A DNA stretch of 64,000 nt from Pseudomonas sp. SJZ079 (GTDB lineage: Bacteria > Pseudomonadota > Gammaproteobacteria > Pseudomonadales > Pseudomonadaceae): assembly GCF_007993865.1 (NCBI RefSeq), contig NZ_VIUH01000025.1:1-64000 (forward strand), given 5' to 3'. The stretch's first letter is position 1. Each line of letters starts with the position of its first letter. Position numbers and translations under genes: made by a program. The notes below the pieces were generated by a model. It was not told the origin of the DNA, made no database searches, and saw nothing but the letters and a program-made list of their open reading frames with translations. This document shows, one piece after another, positions 35,296 to 44,446 of the stretch.

Positions 35296-36183
35296 ATGAC
35301 GCCCATAACCCCTCTTGCAGAGCTCGCTCAGCCACAGCGCGATCGCCTGGCTTTTATAGAGCTGCGTGTGCGTTTCGTCGGAGAGATTCGACGGCAAGAT
35401 CTAGTGGATCGATTTGCCATCCAGTCAGCTGCAGCGACCCGGGATTTTGCGCTTTACAGAGAGCTAGCCCCCGGCAATATCGACTATGACCCCAAGGCCA
35501 AGACCTACGTCTTGGGCGCTGATTTCCATGCGCTGTTTAATTACCCAGCAGAAAGAGTCATGTCGTGGCTGACTCAGGCATTTGGCGATGGCGAACCGCT
35601 GCGCCTCAAAACCTGGGTGCTCAGTGAGATTCCTTCCCGGCTGACGAATCCTGATTTGGATGTGCTGGCGAATGTCACTCGCGCTATTCATCAGGGTTGC
35701 CCCCTGGCTATCGAATACCACTCTATTTCCAGTGGTAAGTCCAAACGCGAGGTCGTGCCTTTCGCCTTGATCGATACAGGGCTGCGTTGGCACGTGCGAG
35801 CTTTTGATCGTAAAACCCAAGAATTTCGCGACTTCGTAATCACGCGAATCAAACGCCCGCATTTGATTAAAGGTGAATTGCCTGCCTCCCATGAGCTGAG
35901 CAGTCAGGACATCCAATGGACGCGCATCGTCGAGCTGGAGATAGTGCCTCATCCGGATCAACCGTATCCGGACATCACTGAGATGGATTACGGCATGAGC
36001 GGTGGGGCATTGCGTTTACGCCTGCGCGGTGCCACCGCTGGTTATGTACTGCGCAAATGGAGCGTCGACTGCTCTCCTGATCATCGGCTGCGTGATCCGG
36101 AATACCGCCTCTGGCTGAAAGACCCACTGCTGCTCTACGGAGTGGACACGGCGGTGCTGGCTCCGGGTTACCGAACAGGGTGA
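35296..36183 (+). CDS. BrxR/CapW-like WYL transcriptional repressor
   Basis: 295-aa protein. The N-terminal winged helix reads RDRLAFIELRVRFVGEIRR and DLVDRFAIQSAAATRDFALY, then LAPGNIDYDPKAKTYVLG, the arrangement typical of BrxR/CapW regulators of BREX and CBASS loci. A WYL domain (VPFALIDTGLRWHVRAFD) and a C-terminal WCX-like part follow. These proteins repress defence operons until infection. The next gene on the same strand is an SNF2 helicase, 131 bp away. The start could be ATG 35296 or GTG 35281; neither has a strong ribosome-binding site. Confidence 0.82.
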   Translation: MTPITPLAELAQPQRDRLAFIELRVRFVGEIRRQDLVDRFAIQSAAATRDFALYRELAPGNIDYDPKAKTYVLGADFHALFNYPAERVMSWLTQAFGDGEPLRLKTWVLSEIPSRLTNPDLDVLANVTRAIHQGCPLAIEYHSISSGKSKREVVPFALIDTGLRWHVRAFDRKTQEFRDFVITRIKRPHLIKGELPASHELSSQDIQWTRIVELEIVPHPDQPYPDITEMDYGMSGGALRLRLRGATAGYVLRKWSVDCSPDHRLRDPEYRLWLKDPLLLYGVDTAVLAPGYRTG

Positions 36184-36187
36184 GCAA

Positions 36188-36216
36188 GTAATTACACGCA
36201 AACAGTGATTAATCAC
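36188..36216. promoter_or_regulatory. Palindromes before the SNF2 helicase gene (putative operator)
   Basis: GTAATTAC (36188-36195) and GTGATTAATCAC (36205-36216) are perfect palindromes sharing the TGATTA/TAATCA half-site seen at 35190-35206. They lie in the 131-bp gap before the helicase gene and could be a second binding site for the upstream WYL repressor. Confidence 0.5.
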
Positions 36217-36314
36217 CCTTGGCTCCGTTGCCTCAAGTGGCCGGTGTAAGGTCGTTAGGTTCTCTTAGCCTGCCATTGCAGGAAGGCCTCAAGTAAAAAG
36301 GATTTGTTTTCCCA

Positions 36315-39179
36315 ATGATCTACAGCCCTTACCAAGCCAAGTATTTTGCTCATTTCTTAACGCGTGAAGGCATCGGTGCTGACGAGTCTTTGACCCAGTC
36401 CTTGTCTTCGGCGCGTGTGGATCTGAACCCGCACCAGGTCGATGCGGCTATGTTTGCCTTGCGTTCGCCCTTATCCAAAGGCGTGCTGCTGGCAGATGAG
36501 GTAGGGCTTGGCAAAACCATCGAGGCGGCGTTGGTGCTCAGTCAGCGTTGGTGGGAGCAGCGCCGAGACCTTCTGTTGATCGTGCCGGCCTCTCTTCGCA
36601 AGCAATGGGCCACGGAGCTGCGTGAAAAGTTCTCATTGCCCTCGGTCATCCTGGATGCCAAGCGTCTTAAAGATTTGGCGGCCAGCGGGCAACCCAATCC
36701 GATTGGGCGTAAGGAAGGCATCATCATCGTTTCTTATGAATATGCCGCTCGTATTGCTCATCAGCTGCAAAAGGTTGCTTGGAATTTGGTCGTGTTTGAT
36801 GAGGCGCATAAGCTGCGTAACGTTTTTAAGGCTGCTAACAACTCCCGAGCAGCCGTCCTGCGCGATGCCTTGCAGGGTTGTCAGAAGCTTTTGCTGACGG
36901 CAACGCCATTGCAGAACAACCTGATGGAGCTGTACGGCCTCGTCACGATCATTGATGAGGCTTACTTCGGTTCGGAGCAGGCCTTTAAGGCCGAGTTCGG
37001 CGGTAAGGGTAACCTTGCTGCTATGACCTTACTGCAGCATCGTTTGGAGCCCATCTGCAAACGCACTTTGCGTCGTCAGGTCCAAAAGGCCGGATTGATC
37101 AACTACACCAACCGATTGCCGAAAACCTTTGACTTTACCCCCAGCAAACTTGAGCTGGATCTGTACGAGTCAGTGTCGGCGTACCTGCAAAATCCTGGCA
37201 CCATTGCCCTCGGGAAAAATGGCCGTCACCTGGTTACCTTGTCCTTGCGCAAGATTCTGGGTTCGTCCTCATTCGCCATTGCCAAAACCTTGGACAAGAT
37301 GGTCAGCCGCCTGCAAGCCAAGCTAGTGGTTGATGACGACACCCTGGATGATCTCGATGGCTTTGCTGAAGACGCTGAGGATTGGCGCGATGCTGGATCT
37401 ATCGCCGCAACCGAAGCGGATGCTGTCGAAGACCATACGGATGATGATCTTGATGAGATTGATCCGAAAAAGCTGCAGGCCGAGATCGCCGAACTGACGC
37501 ATTACCGGGATATCGCCACCTCAATTAACGATAACGCCAAAGGGCGAGCGCTTTTGGAGTGCTTGCCCATCGTTATGGCCGAGATGGAAACCAAAGGCGG
37601 TCAGCGCAAGGCCGTGGTATTTACCGAGTCCGTGCGTACCCAAGCCTACTTGCGTGATCTGCTGGAGCAAAACGGCTTTGCCGGTCAAACCGTAGTTCTC
37701 AACGGCTCAAACACTGATAAAGACAGCGCAGCCCTCTACAAAGCCTGGCTTGCGAAAAATAAAGGCACTGAGGTCGTCTCCGGCTCTAAATCTGCCGATA
37801 TGAAAGCGGCCATTGTCGATGCTTTCAAACATGATCGCTCCATCCTCATTTCCACGGAATCCGGTGCCGAGGGCATCAACCTGCAGTTCTGCTCGCTGCT
37901 AATCAACTATGACCTGCCCTGGAATCCCCAGCGGGTTGAGCAGCGCATTGGCCGCTGCCACCGCTACGGGCAAAAGATCGACGTCACCGTCATCAACTTC
38001 CTCAATCGCAAGAACCAGGCCGAGGAGCGCATTCACCAGCTCTTAGAGCAGAAGTTCAAGCTTTTCGAGGGTGTGTTTGGCTCATCAGATGAAGTGCTGG
38101 GTGCCATTGAGTCTGGTGTGGATATCGAACGGCGCATTCTGGAGATCGTCCAGACCTGCCGTTCGAACGACGAAATTAATGAGGCCTTCGATAGGCTGCA
38201 GGAAGAGTTCAGTGTCGAGATTGATGCGGCCAAACAGGCTGCACGCAACCAAATTTTGGCTGAGATGGACGAAAAGGTGATTGAGCGGCTGATGAGCCGT
38301 AAGGAAGGCGTTCATGCCGCCCTCGGCGACTTCCGTAGGGCACTGCTGACCCTTGCCCGCGCTGAATTGCCCGAGGCCCGTTTTCACGCTGATCATGCCG
38401 AGCGCTTTGATTATCAAGGCAACACCTGGTCTACCGAATGGCCTGAGGCCGAGGATAACGGCTGGCGCTTCTTTCGCTTGGGCGATGGAGGATTGGCCGA
38501 CCAACTGGTGGCGCAGGCTAAAGCGCGATCAACTCCCATGGCGGCGCTTGAGTTTGACTACAGCGCCTACGCTGGCAATCTGGGCGATGTGGCCAGCGTG
38601 CGTGGCCAATCAGGCTGGATGCGCCTCTCGCGACTCACATTACAAACCCCCGCTCGTACCTGGGATGAGCTGATCTGCGCAGCGTTCAACGATGACGGCA
38701 GCATGCTTGATCCGAGTACCGCCGAACGCTTGCTGCACATTCCAGCCCGAGAGCTTGGCGCACCGATGGGGCAGTCCCCTGAGGCTGAATTGGTGGGAGT
38801 TACTGAGGCGCGGCAAACGGCCCTAGTCGGGCATGCACAAGAGCGTTTGGGTGAATTCCTCAACGAAGAAGAAGACCGCCTGGATGCGTGGCGTAATGAC
38901 GCCCGTGTGGCCTATGACCAGCAAATCAAAGAGCTAACCAAGCAGGCCAATGAAAAGAACAAATTGGCACGTGCAACCACTAATCTGGCCGCCAAGCTTG
39001 AGCTACAGCACGAAGCAAAAGCCTTAAAACGCCAAGTGGATGAGCTACAGCATCAGCTCTATACCCGCCTACGTGAGATCGATAGTGAGCGCGAAGCCAT
39101 GTTAGATGCCATTGCCGAACAACTTAATTTGACGCCACAGGTGGACCACCTGTTTACGATTCGATGGAGCCTGATCTAA
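36315..39179 (+). CDS. SNF2-family helicase/translocase of a restriction-like system
   Basis: 954-aa protein with SNF2 helicase motifs: Walker A DEVGLGKT (61-68), DEAH in VVFDEAHKLRN (162-165), motif III LLLTATPLQN, and the C-terminal GAEGINLQF and RVEQRIGRCHRYGQ. The last third includes a long coiled coil (about residues 845-935). It probably translocates on DNA. The TAA stop overlaps the ATG of the methyltransferase gene. It resembles the stand-alone SNF2 proteins next to DNA methyltransferases (as DrmD in DISARM), but the rest of DISARM is absent. Confidence 0.88.
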   Translation: MIYSPYQAKYFAHFLTREGIGADESLTQSLSSARVDLNPHQVDAAMFALRSPLSKGVLLADEVGLGKTIEAALVLSQRWWEQRRDLLLIVPASLRKQWATELREKFSLPSVILDAKRLKDLAASGQPNPIGRKEGIIIVSYEYAARIAHQLQKVAWNLVVFDEAHKLRNVFKAANNSRAAVLRDALQGCQKLLLTATPLQNNLMELYGLVTIIDEAYFGSEQAFKAEFGGKGNLAAMTLLQHRLEPICKRTLRRQVQKAGLINYTNRLPKTFDFTPSKLELDLYESVSAYLQNPGTIALGKNGRHLVTLSLRKILGSSSFAIAKTLDKMVSRLQAKLVVDDDTLDDLDGFAEDAEDWRDAGSIAATEADAVEDHTDDDLDEIDPKKLQAEIAELTHYRDIATSINDNAKGRALLECLPIVMAEMETKGGQRKAVVFTESVRTQAYLRDLLEQNGFAGQTVVLNGSNTDKDSAALYKAWLAKNKGTEVVSGSKSADMKAAIVDAFKHDRSILISTESGAEGINLQFCSLLINYDLPWNPQRVEQRIGRCHRYGQKIDVTVINFLNRKNQAEERIHQLLEQKFKLFEGVFGSSDEVLGAIESGVDIERRILEIVQTCRSNDEINEAFDRLQEEFSVEIDAAKQAARNQILAEMDEKVIERLMSRKEGVHAALGDFRRALLTLARAELPEARFHADHAERFDYQGNTWSTEWPEAEDNGWRFFRLGDGGLADQLVAQAKARSTPMAALEFDYSAYAGNLGDVASVRGQSGWMRLSRLTLQTPARTWDELICAAFNDDGSMLDPSTAERLLHIPARELGAPMGQSPEAELVGVTEARQTALVGHAQERLGEFLNEEEDRLDAWRNDARVAYDQQIKELTKQANEKNKLARATTNLAAKLELQHEAKALKRQVDELQHQLYTRLREIDSEREAMLDAIAEQLNLTPQVDHLFTIRWSLI

Positions 39180-40864
39180 TGGCCGGTAAAACCAAACTTG
39201 AACTGACCTGGATTGGTAAAGACGAGCGCCCGCGCCTTGAGCCGCGCATCCTGATTGAGGAGTCCGAGTTTTCCTATCACGCCGAAACGCGGCGTGAGGG
39301 GGATCATTTCGACAATATGCTGATCCATGGGGATAACCTTCTGGCGCTAAAGGCGCTGGAGACGGATCCCAATGTGCGTGGCAAGGTGAAATGTATCTTT
39401 ATCGATCCGCCCTATAACACCGGCTCGGCGTTTGAGCATTATGACGATGGTGTCGAGCATTCACTCTGGCTAAGCATGATGCGGGATCGCTTAGTTATTC
39501 TCAAAGAGCTGCTTCGCGATGACGGCTCAATCTGGATCGCAATTGACGAGAACGAAGGGCATTACTTAAAAGTTCTTTGTGATGAAATATTTGGTCGCCA
39601 GGCATTTGTGGCGTCAATAATTTGGGAAAATTTCTATGGCCGCAGCAATGCCGCCGCAATTTCTCCTGCACACAATTACATTCTCATCTATTCACCACTC
39701 GGAAATAAATTTAAGTATCACAGAAATTTGTTGCCTCGTGACGATAAGGCAGCAAGTAAGTACAAAAACCCAGATAACGATTCACGTGGGCCATGGCGTT
39801 TAGGGCCGATTTTCGCGTCAGGTGAACGACATGCAGGGCTTATGTATACTGTCGAAACGCCTTCGGGGCGGGAGATACGTCCTCCGAAAGGTAGCCACTG
39901 GCGTATGACTGAACCAGATTTTTGGGCAATGGTGGGTGAAGGAAGAATTGTTTTCGGAGAAAGTGGAGACAATGCCCCTGCTATTAAGTTGTTTCTACAA
40001 GATGTTCAGGACGGAGTAGTTCCTCGATCAATTTGGCCGCATAGCGAAGTCGGACACTCTCAAGAGGCTAAGCGTGAAATCCACGCATTGTTTCCTGACA
40101 CATTGCCTTTTGACACGCCAAAACCAGAACGATTGCTGAAACATGTCATTCAAATCGCTTCCAATCCTGGCGATCTCATCCTCGACTCCTTCGCAGGTTC
40201 GGGTACAACCGGTGCTGTAGCCCACAAAATGGGCCGCCGCTGGATTATGGTCGAGCTGGGCGAGCATGCAAAAACTCATATTGTGCCGCGTATGCAACAG
40301 GTCATCGACGGCTCTGATAAAGGCGGTGTGACTGAGTCTGCGAATTGGCAGGGTGGGGGTGGCTACCGCTTCTTCAAACTCGCACCTTCGCTGTTGCAAA
40401 AAGACAAATGGGGCAATTTGGTCATCAACAAAGATTACCAACCGGAGATGCTGGCCGAGGCCATCTGCAAGCATTTCAATTACACCTACGCACCATCCGC
40501 CGAACACTACTGGATGCACGGTAAGGCCACTGAAAACGCTTTTATCTACGTGACCACCAACAGCTTAACCTTTGACCAACTCAAGGCCTTGTCAGATGAG
40601 GTGGGGGAAGAGCGCAGTCTGCTGGTTTGCTGTATGGCCTATGAGGCCGCTGGCGATAACTTAACGAACCTAACTATCAAGAAAATCCCCCGTGTGGTAT
40701 TGGATCGTTGCGAGTGGGGTAAAGACGATTACTCCTTAAAAATTGCGGCGTTACCCCTGCAAGACGTAGAGCCCGAAGAAGCAGACGCCACACCGAGCAA
40801 ATCAAAAAAAACTAAAGCATCGGTAGCGCAGGCCAGCCTATTCGATGGCTCTGAGGAAAACTGA
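39179..40864 (+). CDS. Type III-like adenine-specific DNA methyltransferase (Mod)
   Basis: 561-aa beta-class methyltransferase: the catalytic DPPYNTG (76-82) precedes the SAM motif DSFAGSGTTG (about 331-340). Between them lies a target-recognition stretch that is distinctly more AT-rich than its flanks (about 39545-40140), suggesting exchange of specificity. It should methylate N6 of adenine at a short asymmetric site. The ATG at 39179 overlaps the helicase stop and has TGGAG upstream; an in-frame ATG at 39164 is less well placed. The C-terminal part carries a K-rich tail. Confidence 0.88.
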   Translation: MAGKTKLELTWIGKDERPRLEPRILIEESEFSYHAETRREGDHFDNMLIHGDNLLALKALETDPNVRGKVKCIFIDPPYNTGSAFEHYDDGVEHSLWLSMMRDRLVILKELLRDDGSIWIAIDENEGHYLKVLCDEIFGRQAFVASIIWENFYGRSNAAAISPAHNYILIYSPLGNKFKYHRNLLPRDDKAASKYKNPDNDSRGPWRLGPIFASGERHAGLMYTVETPSGREIRPPKGSHWRMTEPDFWAMVGEGRIVFGESGDNAPAIKLFLQDVQDGVVPRSIWPHSEVGHSQEAKREIHALFPDTLPFDTPKPERLLKHVIQIASNPGDLILDSFAGSGTTGAVAHKMGRRWIMVELGEHAKTHIVPRMQQVIDGSDKGGVTESANWQGGGGYRFFKLAPSLLQKDKWGNLVINKDYQPEMLAEAICKHFNYTYAPSAEHYWMHGKATENAFIYVTTNSLTFDQLKALSDEVGEERSLLVCCMAYEAAGDNLTNLTIKKIPRVVLDRCEWGKDDYSLKIAALPLQDVEPEEADATPSKSKKTKASVAQASLFDGSEEN

Positions 40865-40865
40865 G

Positions 40866-43691
40866 ATGATTGAGCTAAACAAGGATCGTGTAGTTGCCGA
40901 AATTAGTCAGCGCCTCTCGTTACGCAAGCCTCAGGCAGAGGCGCTGCGGCGTCTCGACACCATCGTAGGGCTGATCGATCCGAAAAAGGACACTGATGTA
41001 GAGGTCGCTCGTGAGCAGGTGCGCCAGGCATTCAGTGAGGTTACTGACGCGGACTTTGCAGATTTCGAACGCGACTTCCCGTCGGTTTGCTTTTCCGTGG
41101 CTACCGGGGTCGGCAAGACTCGCTTAATGGGTGCGTTCATCAGCTATCTGCACATGATCGGCAAAAGCCGAAACTTCTTCATTCTGGCGCCGAACCTGAC
41201 GATTTATGAGAAGTTGCTGTTCGATTTTGATCCGCGCAGCCCTAAATATGTGTTCCAGGGGATACAGGCTTTCGCTCATAACGCGCCTTTGATTGTTAAC
41301 GCTGAAAACTATGAAGAAGGCCGTGGTGTGCGCGGCGCGGATCTATTTGGCCGCGAAAGTGTGATCATCAATATCTTCAACATTTCGAAGATCAATTCCG
41401 AGGTGCGAGGTGGGGCCGCCCCTCGTATCAAACGCCTGCAGGAGTACATTGGCGACAGCTATTTCTCGTACCTGTCTGAGCTTGATGACCTGGTACTGCT
41501 CATGGATGAAGCGCACCGTTATCGCGGTAGTGCCGGATTCAAAGCCATTGCCGAGTTGCAGCCGATTATGGGTCTTGAGGTGACGGCGACGCCGAAAACC
41601 ACTGGCAGTAAGCCCCAAGCGTTTAAGAATGTGGTGTACCGCTACGAGCTGCCGGATGCGATGGAAGATGGCTACGTCAAAGAGCCTGCTATCGGCACCA
41701 GGGCGAACTTTAATCCCAAATCGGTGGATGCCGAAACGCTTGAGCACATCATGCTCGAGGACGGAATTAACTACCACGAGCACGTCAAGGTTGCCCTCGA
41801 AATCTACGCTAAAAACCACGACAAACCGATTGTGCGGCCCTTTATGTTGGTGGTGACCAAAGACACCGTCCATGCCTCTGAGGTCAGGCAGTTCGTCGAG
41901 TCCGATGACTTTTTTGCTGGCCGCTACCGGGGCCGGGTGATTGAAATTCACTCAAAGACCTCGGGCGAAGAGACCGATGAGAATGCCCAGCGCTTGCTTA
42001 ACATCGAAAAAAGCGGCGATACGGACATCGTCATCCACGTCAACAAATTGAAGGAAGGTTGGGACGTAACCAACCTCTTCACCATCGTGCCGTTGCGGGC
42101 TTCAGCTTCAGATATTCTGACCGAACAGACCTTGGGGCGTGGTTTGCGTCTGCCTTACGGCAAGCGCACTGGCGTGGCGGAGGTCGATCAGTTGACGGTG
42201 ATCTCTCACGATCGCTTCGACGCACTCATTGAGTTGGCCAAAACCGAAAACGGTGTCACCAAGAAACTGAAGCAGGTGTTTATCGGTGACGGCGGTGATG
42301 TGCCCTCAATCAAGCCGCAGATGGTGACAGCACAAAATACTCTGCAGCATTTGGTTCAGAGTTTGGCTAAACCATCTTCAGAGCCGAGCCCGCAGCATAA
42401 GTATGAGGGCGGCGCACCTGGCGTCCCATTGCAGGCCAAGGAGGCCCGAGCCAGCTTTACGTTGGACAATGCGCAAGAGGTAGAGCTGGCCGAGGCGGCG
42501 ATACAAGTTGTCGTGCAGCAAGCAGCCAAAAAAGTGGGCGGCCTGACGGACCTGAAAAAGCCAGAAGTGCAAGATTTTGTCTTAAAGGCAGTGCAGGCCG
42601 TTCAAGCGCCGCAGCAAGCGCTATTCCCTGTTTCTACTGAAAAGGCGCAGGAAATTGTTAAGGCCATCTGCGAGCAGTTCGTCGAGAAGATTATTCCGAT
42701 ACCCGCGCTGACCATTACGCCTACCGAAGAGGTGTCCTTTGGCTTCAAGTCCTTCACGCTGGACCTAAAGCACTGGAATTATCAGCCCCTGGCGCAGGAA
42801 CTGTTGATTCAGGTTTTACGAACGGAGAAAAGGCAGAGCATCATCGGCGATGCCAATGCGGAGCAGCAGGTAAGACCTGAGGACTTCATCGTCTCAAAGC
42901 TGATCGACCTTCCTGAGATCGATTACGAAGCCCATGCAGAAGTGCTGTATGACCTGGCGGGGCAGGTTGTGAAGCATTTTGCCGCGAAATATGAAAAGCC
43001 CGAAGAACTGCGCAGTGTTTTGCAGGGGCACTCCAAGCAGATGGCGGCCGCCATTTTTGTCGAGATGAAGAAAAACATGTGGCGTGGGCAGACAAAATAC
43101 CGGGTAACGGTTGATGCTGCCTTCCAGGATTTGCGCCCGCAAAATTTTGAGGATGTGGGTACTAAGTACGCTTCTGACTTCCGTAAGGCGCCTGAGAAGC
43201 TGAATGAAATAAAAAAATACATATTCAGCGGTTTCAAAAAATCTTGCTATCACTTGGCTAAGTTTGACTCGGACTCAGAGCGGCTGATGAGTGAGCTGCT
43301 TGAAAGAGACGCGAGCGTTAAGCTGTGGATGAAACCAGGGCCCAATCAATTCAAGCTGTACAGCTCGGATGGCCTTCCTTATCAGCCGGACTTTGTTGCC
43401 GAAAGCAATGATCGTCTTTTGATCATTGAGACAAAACGTGCCGATCAGATGAAGGAAGCATCGGTGCTGCAAAAAGCAGAGCTCGCTGCGCTGTGGGCGC
43501 ACATTGCCACTGTCTGCCACAGTCAGAAGGTTGGGGGTAAGCCTTGGACCTATCTGCTGGTGCCGCATACGGCGGTCGCGCCAAACACTACCTTGTCGGG
43601 GCTGATAGCGAGCTTTACCTGTCAGGCTGATTCTGAGCTTTTGACCCGCTATGAGTTATCTGGCGAGCTGGATGTTGCTTTGCAGGCATAG
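40866..43691 (+). CDS. Type III restriction-like helicase-nuclease (Res)
   Basis: 941-aa protein. DEAD-like helicase motifs are Walker A ATGVGKT (79-85), LLMDEAHRY (about 214-222), LEVTATPKTT and the motif VI-like QTLGRGLRLP. The C-terminal endonuclease domain shows YQPDFVAES then LLIIETKRAD (about residues 838-860), the PD...ExK core of type III Res subunits. The ATG at 40866 follows the Mod stop by one base, with GAGG upstream. With Mod it should form a type III-like restriction enzyme; the extra SNF2 helicase is unusual. Confidence 0.88.
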   Translation: MIELNKDRVVAEISQRLSLRKPQAEALRRLDTIVGLIDPKKDTDVEVAREQVRQAFSEVTDADFADFERDFPSVCFSVATGVGKTRLMGAFISYLHMIGKSRNFFILAPNLTIYEKLLFDFDPRSPKYVFQGIQAFAHNAPLIVNAENYEEGRGVRGADLFGRESVIINIFNISKINSEVRGGAAPRIKRLQEYIGDSYFSYLSELDDLVLLMDEAHRYRGSAGFKAIAELQPIMGLEVTATPKTTGSKPQAFKNVVYRYELPDAMEDGYVKEPAIGTRANFNPKSVDAETLEHIMLEDGINYHEHVKVALEIYAKNHDKPIVRPFMLVVTKDTVHASEVRQFVESDDFFAGRYRGRVIEIHSKTSGEETDENAQRLLNIEKSGDTDIVIHVNKLKEGWDVTNLFTIVPLRASASDILTEQTLGRGLRLPYGKRTGVAEVDQLTVISHDRFDALIELAKTENGVTKKLKQVFIGDGGDVPSIKPQMVTAQNTLQHLVQSLAKPSSEPSPQHKYEGGAPGVPLQAKEARASFTLDNAQEVELAEAAIQVVVQQAAKKVGGLTDLKKPEVQDFVLKAVQAVQAPQQALFPVSTEKAQEIVKAICEQFVEKIIPIPALTITPTEEVSFGFKSFTLDLKHWNYQPLAQELLIQVLRTEKRQSIIGDANAEQQVRPEDFIVSKLIDLPEIDYEAHAEVLYDLAGQVVKHFAAKYEKPEELRSVLQGHSKQMAAAIFVEMKKNMWRGQTKYRVTVDAAFQDLRPQNFEDVGTKYASDFRKAPEKLNEIKKYIFSGFKKSCYHLAKFDSDSERLMSELLERDASVKLWMKPGPNQFKLYSSDGLPYQPDFVAESNDRLLIIETKRADQMKEASVLQKAELAALWAHIATVCHSQKVGGKPWTYLLVPHTAVAPNTTLSGLIASFTCQADSELLTRYELSGELDVALQA

Positions 43692-43703
43692 GGGAAACCA
43701 CGC

Positions 43704-43732
43704 AAAAAAGGGTAGCTTCGGCTACCCTTTTT
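43704..43732. terminator. Terminator after the Res gene
   Basis: AAAAAGGGTAGC and GCTACCCTTTTT pair around TTCG. The symmetric A and T flanks make it work in both directions; the facing minus-strand small gene ends 6 bp away. Confidence 0.9.
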
Positions 43733-43737
43733 GCTGC

Positions 43738-43911
43738 TCATAAATGATCCGGAATGCGTACTTTGCGGTAAATCCAACAGGCCAAAACCACGACCAGAAT
43801 CAGTGGCGGAAAGCGCACCATCAGAATCACCAGCAGCAATATCGCCAGGCAGCCAGCAAAGATGCCGGCAAACATGAATACTGCAACGAAGGTGCGTAGC
43901 ACCGGCTTCAT
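43738..43911 (-). CDS. Small two-helix membrane protein (57 aa)
   Basis: 57-aa frame starting MKPVLRTFVAVFMFAGIF, with two hydrophobic stretches (about residues 8-29 and 34-45; LAILLLVILMV and LILVVVLACWIY) and a basic tail (RKVRIPDH). GGAGG just upstream of the ATG is a strong ribosome-binding site. It lies 9 bp downstream of radC and ends at the shared terminator, so it is the last gene of the minus-strand recombination operon. Function unknown. Confidence 0.7.
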   Translation of the reverse strand: MKPVLRTFVAVFMFAGIFAGCLAILLLVILMVRFPPLILVVVLACWIYRKVRIPDHL

Positions 43912-43920
43912 ACCGCCTCC

Positions 43921-44418
43921 TTACAGGTAACCCTGTTCCGCTAGCGACACACAGCCTTCGTGCCCCACGATGATGTGATCCAACGTCCGCACTCCGACCA
44001 GATTCAGCGCCTCCTTTAGTTTGTCGGTCAGCGTGCGATCCGCCTGGCTGGGTTCGGGATCGCCGGAGGGGTGGTTGTGCACCAGGATCACGGCAGCAGC
44101 GTTGTGTTCCAAGGCGACTTTAACGATCTCCCGGGGGTAGACGCTTGCTCCGTCCAAGGTGCCCCGGAACAGCTCGTGAAAGGCAATGACCCGGTGTTTA
44201 CAATCCAGCATCAGCAGGGCAAAGACCTCGTGTTCGTAGCCTTCGAGTAGCGCCTGCAGATGACTGAATACGTCCCGTGGTGCCGTCAGTTGCCGTCCCC
44301 GGCGCAGGCGTTGGCTGGCCAGCTGTTTGGCCATCAGCAGGATGTCGTATTCGGTGACTGGGGATTCGATCAGGTAGGTGCCAGCTGTCTCGCCGGCCTT
44401 GATTTTGTGCAGTCTCAT
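43921..44418 (-). CDS. radC: RadC-family JAB/MPN domain protein
   Basis: 165-aa RadC-type protein with the metal-binding JAMM motif HNHPSGDPEPSQAD (about residues 114-127) and the preceding YPREIVKVALEHNAAAVILV. It lacks the N-terminal helix-hairpin-helix region of chromosomal RadC, like the short versions on islands and plasmids, where it sits with YqaJ and DUF932 genes as here. Its biochemical role is unsettled; despite the name, a DNA-repair function is doubtful. Confidence 0.9.
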   Translation of the reverse strand: MRLHKIKAGETAGTYLIESPVTEYDILLMAKQLASQRLRRGRQLTAPRDVFSHLQALLEGYEHEVFALLMLDCKHRVIAFHELFRGTLDGASVYPREIVKVALEHNAAAVILVHNHPSGDPEPSQADRTLTDKLKEALNLVGVRTLDHIIVGHEGCVSLAEQGYL

Positions 44419-44446
44419 ACTCAGCTCCTTTGGTCTGGGACCAGGC

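Noticed and set aside
36315..43691. DISARM or BREX system
   Set aside because: For DISARM, drmA (DUF1998 helicase), drmB and drmC are absent. For BREX, there is no PglZ-type phosphatase, BrxC ATPase or BrxL. Only the regulator (BrxR-like) and the SNF2-methyltransferase pairing resemble those systems.
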